Part shown: positions 20,055 through 31,015 of the stretch, piece after piece
Layout of the letters: every line of letters begins with the position of its first letter
Numbering within the stretch: position 1 is the stretch's first letter
Source of the DNA: Mikania micrantha
Taxonomy: Eukaryota; Streptophyta; Magnoliopsida; Asterales; Asteraceae
Direction of reading: 5' to 3'
Assembly (NCBI GenBank): GCA_009363875.1
Contig: CM018691.1
Span: 120,963,404 to 121,027,403, forward strand
Length of the DNA: 64,000 bases
Translations under genes and position numbers: made by a program
Notes under the pieces: model-generated
Told to the model about the DNA's origin: nothing
The model's database searches: none
Seen by the model: only the letters and a program-made list of their open reading frames with translations

Positions 20055-21527
20055 ATGGTCTATGTTGACGTGTCATATGTACGGTTTGGTGTGATTTGAG
20101 ACAAAATGCGGGGAAATTTATCGCTCATGCTTCATGTTAGTTGAAGGTTCATGATGTTAACTATCCCATTTATGATTTGGTGTTCGCGATGATGGTATTT
20201 GCTGTGAAGATATGGTGTCATTGTCTTAAGGGGTGAAAAGCGTCATTTATTTAACCACTAGAGTCTAATTTGTTTCATCACTTATAAAGAGTTAATTATG
20301 AGGGAAAGGTGTTAGGTGGATTTACTCAAGGTTTATGATCGCGAAATCCCCTTTCAATTAGGAAAGTGAACATAGTGGCGGATGCCTTGCGTAGAAAGCA
20401 AGAACATTCACCATTAGATTGATGCCGGTGAAAAATTATGGTGATGTAGATTTGGTGAATTAAATTAAAGCAGATCAAACGGAGGCGTTAAAGGAGGAGA
20501 ATTGGAAACGTGATAGAATCAAAGGGTTGGCTCATCAATTGGATAAGGACAGTTGTGGTTTAAAGACAAGATGGGGTTGGGTGTGGATACCTCCCACTTG
20601 TCCTTTAAAGATGACTGTATTGGAAGAATCTCATAACTCAAGGTATTCTATTTACTATGGGGAGGCACGAAGATATATCGTGACTTGTGGGTTTACTATT
20701 GGTGGTCGAGAACGAAACGAGATGTTGTCAAGTATGTCGAAAAATGCTTGACTTGTGCTCATGTTAAGGCGGAGTATCAAAAGGTCGTATGGCAAATTAC
20801 AACTTTTGGAGATTCCGATGTGGAAGTGGGAACATATTATAATGGGCCTAATCATGATGCTTCCTAAGACTAGGAAGGGTTATGATACGAAATGGGTTTT
20901 CGTAGATCAGTTATCAAAGAATGCTCACTTTATACTGATCAAGGAGACGTATTCTCTAGATAAGATGGCCGGAATTTATGTCAAAGAAGTGGTGTCTCGA
21001 CATGGGGTTCCGGTGACTATTGTGTCTGATCATGACATTCGGTTCACTTCTTGTTTTTGGAATAATTTTCAGGAGGAATTGGGTACAAAACTATTGTTGA
21101 GCACAACGTATCACCCTCAAACGGATGGTCAGAGTGAAAGGACCATTCAAACGCTAGAGGACATGTTACGTGCATGTATCATTGACTTTCGGGGTAGTTG
21201 GGATGATTACTTACCGTTGGCGGAGTTTTCTTACAATAACAATTATCATTCCGGTCTTGGGAAGCCTCCTTTTGAGGTATTATATGGGAGAAAATGTAGA
21301 ACTCCCGTGTGTTGGGGAGAAGTGGGACCAAGGGAACTCGCTAGCAAAAAGGTAGTAAAGGTGACAAATGAACGAATCAATGAAATTCGTGCTCGTTTAA
21401 AGGCGGCGCAAGAGCGTCAGAAATCGTATGCAGATGAACGGAGGAGACCGACTGAATTCCAAGTGGGAGACTTTGTGTTGCTAAATGTTTCTCTTGGGAA
21501 GGGTGTGATTCGTTTTCGAAAAAGTGG
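20055..21527 (+). pseudogene. pol: Element B pol: RNase H and integrase, decayed
   Basis: RNase H wording starts near 20055 (VYVDVS) and includes VNYPIYDLVF and VNIVADAL (about 20370) with several stops. The integrase region includes an HHCC remnant (EESHNSRYS near 20625; KCLTC near 20743-20760, after a frameshift), then VDQLSK, SDHD and an intact HPQTDGQSERTIQTLEDML block (about 21112-21170) within an open piece at 20755-21529. It stops abruptly near 21527 at IRFRKSG, where F-family gag sequence on the other strand begins. Pol resumes at 57233 after about 35 kb of insertion, with about 110 codons missing. Confidence 0.85.
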
Positions 21528-22262
21528 TTGGTCGAGAGGAAGTGACCAAGCCTCGAATTTGCCAGTGTCCTGTTTTGTTCTGATCATCTCATTAGTCAAT
21601 TGTCCAGCCAGGAGGATGGCACTTTTCAATGTTGTTGGTCGAGAGGAAGTGACCAAGCCTCGAATTTGCGGTGCCAAACCCAGACATATCTTTCCACCTT
21701 CTTGGCTTCCGAGTTTACCATGTGTGGAGGTAAGCATGATAACTTATGAAAGCGATTTGTGTATGCTTGAATTTCAGCACCAACCATAGAGAGATTCCAA
21801 AAATCAGCTTCTAACTTTTGTAGTTCGTTGATAGGACAATACTCTTTAGTGATTAATGCCTTAAATTCACTCTATCCTAGTGCCTCAGCTTCATCGATTC
21901 CAAGAGCTTGAATTTGGGTGTTCCACCAAGTTAAAGCTTTACCTTGGAGTGAACACACACCATACTTCACCTTTTGGCTAGGAAGACAGTCGCTGATACG
22001 GAGGACTGCTTCCATATTTTCAAGCCACTTCCAGACTCCAATGGCCCCATCATTTCCGTAAAACTCCTTAGGTTTATATGCCACAAAGGTTTTGTAGGTG
22101 CATCCCTTTTAGGCAGTTCCCCCTTCAGTGTCATCATTGTTGCTTGCCGAGCCATTGTGACCACTGCTATTGTTGTTGTTGTTCCCTGTTGTTGATTTGA
22201 CTTGAGCAACGATCTTAGGTATGGCAGCTTCCATACGCTTATCCACTATTTCAGCGATGTCA
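21528..22262 (-). pseudogene. gag: Gag fragment of a second F-family copy
   Basis: On the minus strand it matches F gag (53050-53755): NDGAIGVWKWLENMEAV, SLQGKALTWWNTQIQALG and APQIRGLVTSSRPTT are visible. It is broken by stops, lacks the first ~28 residues and is fused at 22262 straight into an F-family LTR. At its left end a 35-bp stretch occurs twice (21528-21562 and 21635-21669). Confidence 0.85.
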
Positions 22263-24469
22263 TTTAAGTAGGGGACTTACGATATCGCCCAAAATTATAA
22301 TAAATAAGTTCTATTATTATTTTTGTTATTATTATTATTATATATTTTTTTAGATGAGTTGATATTACGATGACTTATTATCAAAATGTCTTGTGTATAT
22401 GTTTATTTATTTGTATAAATAAATATTTACTTCTAAAGATATTACCAAAACTTCTTCAAACTTAATTCACCAAACGCATGAGGATTGGTCTTCGGATGTT
22501 AATCACCTATTGGCATACTCCTGGGATTTTGTAAAAATAAACGAAGCAGGGAATCCTTTAGGTAGTTTACCTATGTCCTGGTCATATAGTTGTTTATATT
22601 TTAGTTTAAGGATGTAACTTGTGATTTTGTTATTTAAAGAAATAGAACACCTAGTTAAGTCATTTGGTGTGTCTGGTTCATGTTTGTTCTAATGAGTAGT
22701 TGTCCATTGTATGTTTTCATATTATCCACGTATGCATGTATTCATATTCATTTATATATTTAAGAAAACCTTGTAATTAATCCTAAATTGCATGCTTCAA
22801 TCAATAAATACTTTACATATGTGTTTATAATACTTACAATGTGTGGTACATATAGGAGGAACTCACGTAAGCAAGGAGGATGACCTATAGAAGGCTTGGA
22901 CTTCTTTTTGCGTTGGGTCTGTTAGAACAGCCAAGGTGTTGGCTCGTTGAGTTGCTAGGTAGTCGTGAAGTAGGGACGGAAGGTAGCAAATATCGATGCA
23001 AGTGGCTAGAATACTTACTTACACCTCGAGGGAGGGTCGACTATTACCTTCCTGTGTAACCGCACAGATGGTGTACGGAGGCTGTGTGAACCGCGTGGCT
23101 GCCGAGTGCTGGTCCTAGGTGCACCCAAATCGTGGGTTAACGAGAAGTCTCATGGATGTTTAAAAATAATAGCTGGTTGAGTGGGGAGCCTCTCGTTTGG
23201 CAGCTCCTTTTCAAAAGAGCTGATTCTTACTCTTTTGTGGCAAGTGTTTTGATCAAGAGGACTAGCAAGAAAGGTTTTGGAGTGGGGTTTGTTTGAGTCC
23301 TTATGCGGTATTTATAGAGGATTCAAAGGTCAAAAATGAAGATGTATGGCCCCTCCATGATGGCAAGATATCTTGCATCAGATTAAGTTGACGTGATGTG
23401 GTGGTATGGGGTATTTGGGCTGGCAGCTGCAGGGAGAGGTGTGGGTTTCTTGGCTTCACTTATTCCCTATTTATACACCAACATGGCTGTTGGTTTGAGG
23501 GTGTTATCCACGTTTTTACCTGCCCACATTTGAAATCAACTTCTGCAGTAACAGATGGAAAGGTGCTGGTCTGATAGGGTATGGCTGATGGGAAAGAAAG
23601 AAGGGTAGAGCTGGCCATAGAGGCATGGAGATGTGGTTCCTTGGATAGTCATAGATTATGACTGAAATAAGGACTGGAAGCTGCTTCTTTTGCAGCAGAA
23701 AATTGAACAAGAAGCTGTCCAATCCAGTAGTGAAAGTGCGTTTTGACAGATTTTTCTTCTTTGTTTTTGTGGATCCACAGTACCCCTTTATGGGGAATAG
23801 GAGGTTTTATTAGTCTTGTCTTTCCTTTAGTTGTTAGATGGAGTATTAGGCCAATATTTTGCAGCAAAAAGGGAGATATGGTGCTGCCAGTACTACCGAA
23901 GGTAAGGGGAAGGTATTGATGTGATAAAAGTCTATAGTCAGGATGTATTGGCATCTCAAATGGGATGGTTTAGGGCTGCCATAGTTGTTAATTGCAGGAA
24001 GAAGTATGGATAAGCTTGCCTAGAGGTACAATGTTTAAGGTAAGACAAGATAGTCTTGATTAGCTGTTGATTGGATCATTTCTTAATGAAATTTATTGGA
24101 GTTTAACTTATTGTTTTTAAATTTCTTGGTTTGAATTGTTAACTTGTTAGGTTGGAACCGAAACAAAGAACACCTGTCACGTTTTTTTTCTTTTTCTTTG
24201 TATATATATATATATGTAGATATTTTATTTTCATGAAGATCATGGTGGTGGTTTATTCGTAGTTATACATCCCTAAAATTTGTTCTCTAGGATTAACTAG
24301 TGAGTTCCTTTGAAAAATAATAATATTGTCGCATTTAATACTGTAAATAATTCTTGAGTTAACTGATCCGAATTTATTTTTTTTATCCTCCACTCGAGTC
24401 ATAGGTTAAGAATAATGTGTATACAATTATTTAGCTAAAAGAGAACCTGAATATGTGCCAGCTGTTATA
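22262..24469 (-). repeat. F-family LTR, inner ~1 kb missing
   Basis: Collinear with 54989-57232 at high identity, with differences such as a ~45-bp stretch present at 56800-56845 but absent near 24088. On the minus strand it starts TATAACAGCTGG, where the other copy has TGTAACAACTGG, so the terminal TG has mutated. It ends at a 3-4-bp microhomology (CATT/ATTTAAG) with the gag fragment at 22262. Short ORFs inside (23516-23954) have matching shadows in the other LTR and no family match. Confidence 0.85.
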
Positions 24470-24505
24470 GTCTCCCCCGGTTACGAGAATTTTGTCCCGA
24501 AATTT
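24470..24505 (-). promoter_or_regulatory. Polypurine tract and decayed hairpin of element F
   Basis: On the minus strand: AAATTTCG-GGA-CAAAATT (24505-24488, one arm base changed) then TAACCGGGGGAGAC directly before the LTR start at 24469. Same order as in A, C and D. Confidence 0.75.
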
Positions 24506-26570
24506 AGTTATGGTAAGGGGCCGGCACCTTGGTGAGTAGATGAGGATATTTTTGTTTTATTTGATCCTCTCATTCCCATGTAAACTCAGGACCTCGTTTA
24601 GAGTTCCATCTAACTTTAACAATCGGTATTCGACTTCTCTTTAGCTATTTAACTTCACGATCCATAATTTCAATGGGTTCCTCGATAAAGTGTAGCTTGT
24701 CATCGAGTCGAACTTCGTCAAGTGGAATTATCAACGATTCATCTGATAAGCACTTCTTAAGATTTGATACGTGAAATACGTCACGCACCCCACCGAGTTC
24801 TTGGGGTAATTTAAGTTTATATGCTAGAGGACCAATCCTATCTAGGATTTCAAAAGGTCCAACGTATCTTGGTGCCAGTTTTCCCTTTTTGCCAAATCGC
24901 ACCACACCTTTCCACGGAGACACTTACAACATTACTTTATCACCAATTGAAAACTCAAGTGGCTTCCTTCGGTGATCGGCGTAGCTCTTTTGTCGGTCTC
25001 TGGCGGCTTTGATCCTTTCTTTTATTTGTGTGATTTTGTCGGTTGTTTCTTGAATTATCTCTGGCCCAATAAGTTGACTTTCCCCAATTTCTGCCCGGCA
25101 CACCGGTGATCGACATTTTCTTCCATACAAGGCTTCATATGGAGCACATTGAATACTCGTGTGGTAGCTATTATTGTAAGAGAATTCAATTAATGGAAGG
25201 TGAGCATCCCAATTTCCACCAAAGTCTACCTCACAACATCTAAGCATATCCTCCAATGTTTGAATTGTTCTTTCTGTTTGACCATCGAGAGGTGAATCGA
25301 CTGTCTCTATCAGATATAATCGAGATAGGCACTTCATGTCGAGTTACTACTTCATTAATGTAGAGTCGAACCAACTTCTCCATCTTGAAATTTTCTCTAA
25401 TTGGCAGGAAATGCGCGGATTTTGTCAAGCGATCAACTATAATCTATATGGAGTCATGACCACTCGAGGTACGTGGAAGCTTGGTTATAAAATCCATAGA
25501 AATTTGTTCTCATTTTCACTAAGGGATTTCTGGTTGTTGTAACAAACATGAGGGCTTCTGGTGTTCAGCCTTGACTTTGGAGCACGTTAAGCACTTTCCA
25601 ACATATACAACTATATGCTTTTTCATTCCAGGGCACCAATTGAATTCTTTGAGATCTTTGTACATTTTGTCGGCACCAGGATGAATTGAGTACTTAGACT
25701 TGTGAGCTTCGTTTAAGATTAGTTCTCGCAAGTGGTTTAAAAAGAGAACCCATATTCTTTCTTGAAAATACAACACCTCATCTTCTTTTGGTTCTATCCT
25801 TTTCTCTGCTCCACATAACAATTCGTCTTTTAACTATTTGTTCCTTAAGACCTCTTGTTGTGCATTCAGAATTTGAGTCTTAAGAGTCGTTTAAATTATC
25901 ATTCCCAGAGCTCGTACGCGTATGGGCATGACTCTCTCTTTCCTGCTCAATGCATCTGCAACTACGTTGGCCTTACCTGGGTGGTAACGGATTTCACAGT
26001 CGTAATCGTTTAAAAATTCCACCCATCGCCTTTGTCGCATATTGAGCATTTTCTGGTGAAGAATGTGTTGCAGACTTTTGTGATCAGTATAGATGAGACA
26101 CTTTGTACCATATAGGTAATGTCTCTAGATTTTTAGTGCAAAAATAACTACTCCTAACTCAAGATCATGGGTGGTGTAATTCTTTTCATGAAGCTTGAGT
26201 TGTCGAGAGGCGTACGCAATAACCTTGTCTTTTTGCAGTAGCACACAACCAAGGCCTTGGTGCGATGCGTCACAGAATACAACAAAGTTATCGGTACCCT
26301 CCGAGAGAGATAGGATAGGTGCATTGCACAGCTTTTGTTTCAACAGTTGGAAGGCATCCTCCTGTTCTTTTCCCCAATCATATTCTCTATCCTACTATGT
26401 CAAAGCATTTAGAGGTTGGGCTATCTTGGAGAAATTTTCGATAAATCTTCGGTAATAACCGGCCAACCATAAGAATTGTCGGATCTCTGTCGGAGTCTTT
26501 GGTGCTTCCCATTGTTTTACTGCTTCTATCTTGCTTGGGTCCACGTGAATTCCTTTTTGATTAATTACAT
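24504..26570 (-). pseudogene. pol: Element F pol, RNase H to C-terminus
   Basis: Open pieces at 26395-26570, 26125-26343, 25519-25821, 25240-25428, 24924-25337 and 24645-24923 read in order on the minus strand: end of RT (GIHVDPSKIEAV), RNase H (FCDASHQGLGCVLLQ, TTHDLELG), integrase zinc finger (HKSKYSIHPGADKMY, CLTC), DDE core (SDRDSRFTS, DGQTERTIQTLEDML) and C-terminal region (RYVGPFEIL, FHVSNLKKCL, then EFTWE and a stop at 24504). Stops and frameshifts separate the pieces. The 5' part continues at 51487 after element C. Confidence 0.9.
26566..26570. repeat. Target-site duplication TACAT, left copy (element C)
   Basis: TACAT precedes the 5' LTR and recurs at 51482-51486. Removing C and one copy restores the F pol reading HVINQKG across the site. 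Confidence 0.93.
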
Positions 26571-27252
26571 TGTGACATCCAGTACCTGATCGTCCGGCAA
26601 GTCCGTACGGTATGTGTACTTTCACTATTTACTGTGTGTAAATACAATGTGTGTAACAACAAAACTCAGATAACAAGCAACAATTGTACGTATTTAAGTG
26701 AAAACTTAAATACTGTAAGTACAACAACTCACGATAAACAACAGTTGTCTGTATTTGGGTGAAAACCTAAGTACAGTTAATACAACGAATCAAGAGAAAC
26801 AACAGTGTGTAAACAAATGACAAGAACATATCGGTTGCGATCTGATATCCATAGATGACAGGAATCAGGTGGCCGATAACTCAGAATGAAAGCAATGTGA
26901 ATTCAAGATTATCAATGAGAAAACAGGAAGTTTAGTTGAGTCCGTCAGTGAGGAAACACAATTCAAAACATAATTGCAGTGTCGCTTCAGAATAACGAAC
27001 TGACTGTGTGTCTGCATGGATGACGATTCACACAAACATATCTGTGAATTTAAAGTTCTGAAATGATGACTGAAAAGTAGAAAACAAAAATCAGAAAGTG
27101 AAACGATTTAGAAGATTTACTAGGAATAACCACCGTTTAAATGTTAAAAACAAAACCTTTTTATTTAAAACCCGTAAATACTCGCTTTACGTTCCGGAAA
27201 CGCGACGAAAACGAGAACCGAGCAAACGAAACTAAACCGAACACCCTCGGAG

Positions 27253-27260
27253 TATAAATA
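27253..27260 (+). promoter_or_regulatory. TATA box of element C LTR
   Basis: TATAAATA within GGAGTATAAATACTC, followed by a CT-rich stretch (27285-27310) suitable as an initiation region. The same is at 48072-48079 in the 3' LTR. GC-containing CGTTTCCGG/CGCGACG words lie just upstream. The transcript start is inferred to be near 27285. Confidence 0.6.
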
Positions 27261-27649
27261 CTCTAAATGAATCAACAACCACATTTAATTCTCTCATTCT
27301 CTCTCTAAAACCATTTTTCCGGAACTTTCTCTCTCTAGAAGTTTCAAACTTCAAATCCAAAGATCTTTTCCATTTCATGATGAAATCGCGTGATTCTTGA
27401 GCCAAATCAAAGCTACAAACCTCCTCTACACGAAAGTACAACCGATCTAAGAAGAAACCTACTAAAAATCGAGGTATGGGGCTGTGAAAGTAACAGAAAT
27501 TAGGGTTTTGTGCACTCTTTTGTTCGACCATTACCCTAACCGGTTAACCATCTCCCATCTTGAACCCTATGACCACGAGAACTAGCCTAGCATACACCAC
27601 CTTCGAAAACACCATGGAACCTTGGAATGGGGGGCGATTCTAGGCTCAG

Positions 27650-28135
27650 CCTAGCTGCGGCCGAAGTAGGAACCCGGCTGGCCGAATGGCCTAAGGCCGA
27701 AAGGCCCATGGCCGAAGGTCTCTATTCGCTGGCCAACCCTTTCATTCGGTCAAACTTTTCCCATTCGGGTCACCTCCCATTCGACTAGGTCCATTCGTGG
27801 ATCATCCTCATTCGCCCAGCACTATCATTAAACCGTAGGATGTTCAGTCGGACCACACCTATTCGACCATCAGCATTCGTCAGCCAAGGACATTCGGCCT
27901 ATGGCCATGTCATTCGATCGGCATACCTAGTCGGCCATGCACATCTTCATTCGAGCCACACTCCATTCGGCACACCGATTCGGCCCAACGGTTTGGCCCA
28001 CACACACACACACATGGCCCAAGTGCCTCATTTGGCCCATAGTGCACGGTTTCTGCCCAATCCAATCCTTCGGCCCATGGTGGTTAAAACAACCCACAAT
28101 TCTTTCGGCCCAGGATCATTATTCGGCCCACTTAA
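27650..28135 (+). repeat. ATTCGG/TTCGGCC-rich tract in the LTR
   Basis: Dozens of ATTCG, ATTCGGCC and GGCCCA words in CA-rich context, with no fixed period, ending near a CACACACA run. The 3' LTR copy (48475-48960) keeps the pattern with small indels, e.g. an extra CATTCGGCCATCATTATTCG near 48627. Long minus- or plus-strand ORFs here are low-complexity artefacts. Confidence 0.65.
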
Positions 28136-28727
28136 CTCAAGAATGTAAATCCACACATAAACAAGTATTATGGGTAATATGCATGGGATTATGAACCTAT
28201 TTTCACTACAAAGGTGGTGATGGGGTTGATTAAGTGTAATTAACCAAACCTAAACCACTAAGTTTTACAAGGATTGTTGCTTAATTTGTGGTTAACTAAG
28301 TAACAACCAATTCAAATTCAACAAAGATAACATGTCAAGTCTTAAACCATAAACCTAAGTACTTCTTAGGATGGGTTACAAAGATCCAAGCAATACAAGT
28401 AAATAACATATCATGTTAAAGTTTCAGAATTTAGAGAATAAGCTAAGGAAAGAGAAACATAAAATCATTAACACTAGATACTAAGCTTAACTTAAAATAG
28501 TTAAGTGTTAGTAAAATCTATGACAATTGAACAAGGGTCGAATGATGACCGAGACTTACGAGTGTTAGCCAACTATAGGGCTAACACATACACGCACACA
28601 AATCATCTATAACTTATACTTATAAGTTACAACCATTGTGAAATCAACACAGGATCTTGAAAACAACAAAAATTACAGCAAAGAGCGCGTGCATTCTTGT
28701 TTATACTTAGTCAACCACAACAACTAC

Positions 28728-28738
28728 AAGGTGAGTTC
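28728..28738 (+). promoter_or_regulatory. Candidate 5' splice site in leader, AAG|GTGAGT
   Basis: CTACAAG|GTGAGT with the junction at 28730/28731, a strong consensus match, followed by CGCCCCCTTTTC. A matching acceptor with a CTAAC branch site and CAG lies at 30955, 1 nt before the gag ATG. The implied intron would remove 2.2 kb including the PBS. Confidence 0.4.
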
Positions 28739-29074
28739 ATACGCCCCCTTTTCTAATCTTAATTGATTTTAAACTCTCGGGGCTGAGAAACATGCTAAAT
28801 CTTTTATTTATTTAAAAGTTTTAGTACAACATATTGTTATACTATGATTTAGATAATATTGCTTGACTTTTTATCTCTTATCATTGTATGCATGCTTGTA
28901 TGATCATAACATGACTGAGATGACTAGGATGAAACATGGTAATGTAGTTGTAAGATTATATCTTATAACACTTAATTATTCTTACCAGAAAAAACAATGA
29001 GATTATCACAGGTGAACATGATGACAACAACAAGAACAAACATGAATGATATGAAGATAATATATCTTCATAAT

Positions 29075-29365
29075 ATCATTCACCACCAGAGTTAGCTAAG
29101 TGTAATAGGACAAGTTCTTATAATACTATGCATACAACTCGGTGAGGACTATGAGATAACACGAAACAAATATCATCCACCACCTGAGTCGACTAAGTGT
29201 AGTAAGACTAGCTCTTACAACACTGTAGTGGCAACAGGGTGACCATATGGAACAACAAGAATGATAATCATGATAACGTACCTTCATGATAACAACATCA
29301 TTAACACAACAACTAACATTGTATAATAAGACAAGTTCTTATATAACTTTGTTAAGAGCAACGAG
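29075..29365 (+). repeat. Threefold degenerate repeat in element C LTR
   Basis: Three paragraphs share ATCAT(T/C)CACCACC...TAAGTGTA(A/G)TA(G/A)GAC(A/T)AG(T/C)TCTTA(T/C)A...: starts near 29075, 29171 and 29290. The first follows the inverted repeat GAAGATA-AT-ATATCTTC. Matching copy at 49899-50200. Confidence 0.6.
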
Positions 29366-30784
29366 AATACACAACATTGAGAACAAACAACATTGGTGAA
29401 CACAACAACAATTGATTACTATTGAACTGTCTGTATTATATCACGACAATCATGTGCCATGTATTCAAGTGTATCATCATAAGTCCCTTACAGAAATCGT
29501 TTACCAGTTACTTTGACGTGACTAAACCGACGATAGCATAGTGGTACCATAGGTTTGACAAACCTCCGGCTTGTAGGGCTGGTATGTTGATCGTATTGAA
29601 CATTTGGCCGGTAACGTATGACCGGTGACAGGGCGATAATCAGTCAGGGTCTGGTAAGCGACACATGGTGATATTAATCTACAGTGATAATTGTAATTAA
29701 TCCATCAATTCTGTTGACTAGTAGACTGAGGAATTGATTTTCTCTCATGTCACATTACTGGTAATAGTTTTGATGAGGCCTATGGGAATACAAAGTGGTA
29801 GAGGTAAATCGGATGCATTGTAATCTGATTACGTGAGGATTGCAATGGATTCCTTTTAGGCTCTATGCACTTCAAGTTGAGAACATATATCAATTGGTAA
29901 ACTAACACTCTTATTATTAAATGTGACTAACACTTACCCCACAAGCGAGAGAATAATAACAAGGATCAGATTAAATTAATCTATTTTCCTTAACACAATG
30001 AGGGTTTATCAATACTTCGGTTTGATAACTAAACCCCTCTTATTATATTATTCTACATATAACACTGGGTGACGAACACAACGGATGGGTGAATATCAAA
30101 CGGGATGAACATGTGAGATGAAAATGGGTATCTATAGTTGTATTGCAAGTGGTGTTGAGTTCTATTAGGTATGTGGTGGGATGTTGGCTGGGGCTTGTTC
30201 CCCTACATATGCCCTATCTATAAGCATAGCCAATAGGATGAGACACTACTTGTAAATATAACTATGGAGAGGCCATTATGTGAACAGATGAATCAAACAT
30301 TTACAAGTATCATGTATGACATTGTGACTGTGTTTGTGAACAAATCAATGTTTTCAATTATCAAACTTATGAACTCACCAACCGAGTGTTGACTTTGTTC
30401 AAATGCATGTTTTCTCATGTGACGAACAGGTTTAGTCACCAGACATCAGGAACATAGCTAGCAGACTTTTAGAAGACCTAGCTACATTTTGTGTCCAACA
30501 TACTTTTGAATGACAAAACAATGAATCATCTTTTGTAGATCTTGTACATTTACAAGATAGAAACTCATTGATTCTTTTGGATAGATTTACTTAGTTAAAT
30601 TATGAACGTAACATTGTAATTTAACTTTGTAATTCTATATCATTGTCATGTTAACATTTCTCATTTACATATCATGTGCTTTGCAAACAATCTGATCATT
30701 TGATTATCAAACGATATCGCGCCCCGAGAACCTTCCGCCCGACGGGAAAGTTGATCCAGCCCGTCGGCTCGGGGTGTGATAGAT

Positions 30785-30796
30785 TGGTATGAGAGC
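30785..30796 (+). other. Primer-binding site of element C
   Basis: TGGTATGAGAGC, one mismatch to the initiator tRNA-Met complement, 3 nt after the LTR end. Confidence 0.8.
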
Positions 30797-30956
30797 CATG
30801 GTTATAGAGAAATATAGGTCATATTACTTAAACGGTTTGGCCTAGACTATAACCTAGGGACCCTCATGTAGAGAACATACAACATAGGATTTTATGTTCA
30901 TATGTCTTCTGCGTCTGATCACTGCACTAACCGATTCTCTTTCGGTTATGATCAGA

Positions 30957-31015
30957 ATGTTGCCAAGAAGACCACCACCACCTTTACTGCCACCACCACA
31001 AGATTCAGCTCCACA
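30957..31015 (+). pseudogene. gag: Element C gag, first 20 codons
   Basis: ATG 30957 opens MLPRRPPPPLLPPPQDSAP; the frame resumes at 43112 (HTLTPTPPDSH) after element D. The ATG lies 1 nt after an acceptor-like stretch with a CACTAAC branch-like site and CTCTTTCGG...ATCAG. Confidence 0.85.
31011..31015. repeat. Target-site duplication CCACA, left copy (element D)
   Basis: CCACA precedes D and recurs at 43112-43116. Removing D and one copy restores C's gag frame. Confidence 0.93.

Larger units (their letters stand above)
26571..30781 (+). repeat. 5' LTR of element C (4,211 bp)
   Basis: TGTGACATCC...CGGGGTGTGATA; the terminal CA has mutated to TA. It is longer than the 3' LTR because of a ~400-bp segment (26706-27106) replaced by an unrelated ~66 bp in the other copy, and because 30481-30606 is absent there. 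It contains a TATA box, a TTCGGCC-rich tract, a donor-like site and a threefold internal repeat. Confidence 0.95.

Noticed and set aside
27232..28194. Host exon suggested by ORFs in the C LTR
   Set aside because: Low-complexity TTCGGCC/CACACA sequence repeated in the other LTR (48503-48907); fully explained by the LTR.
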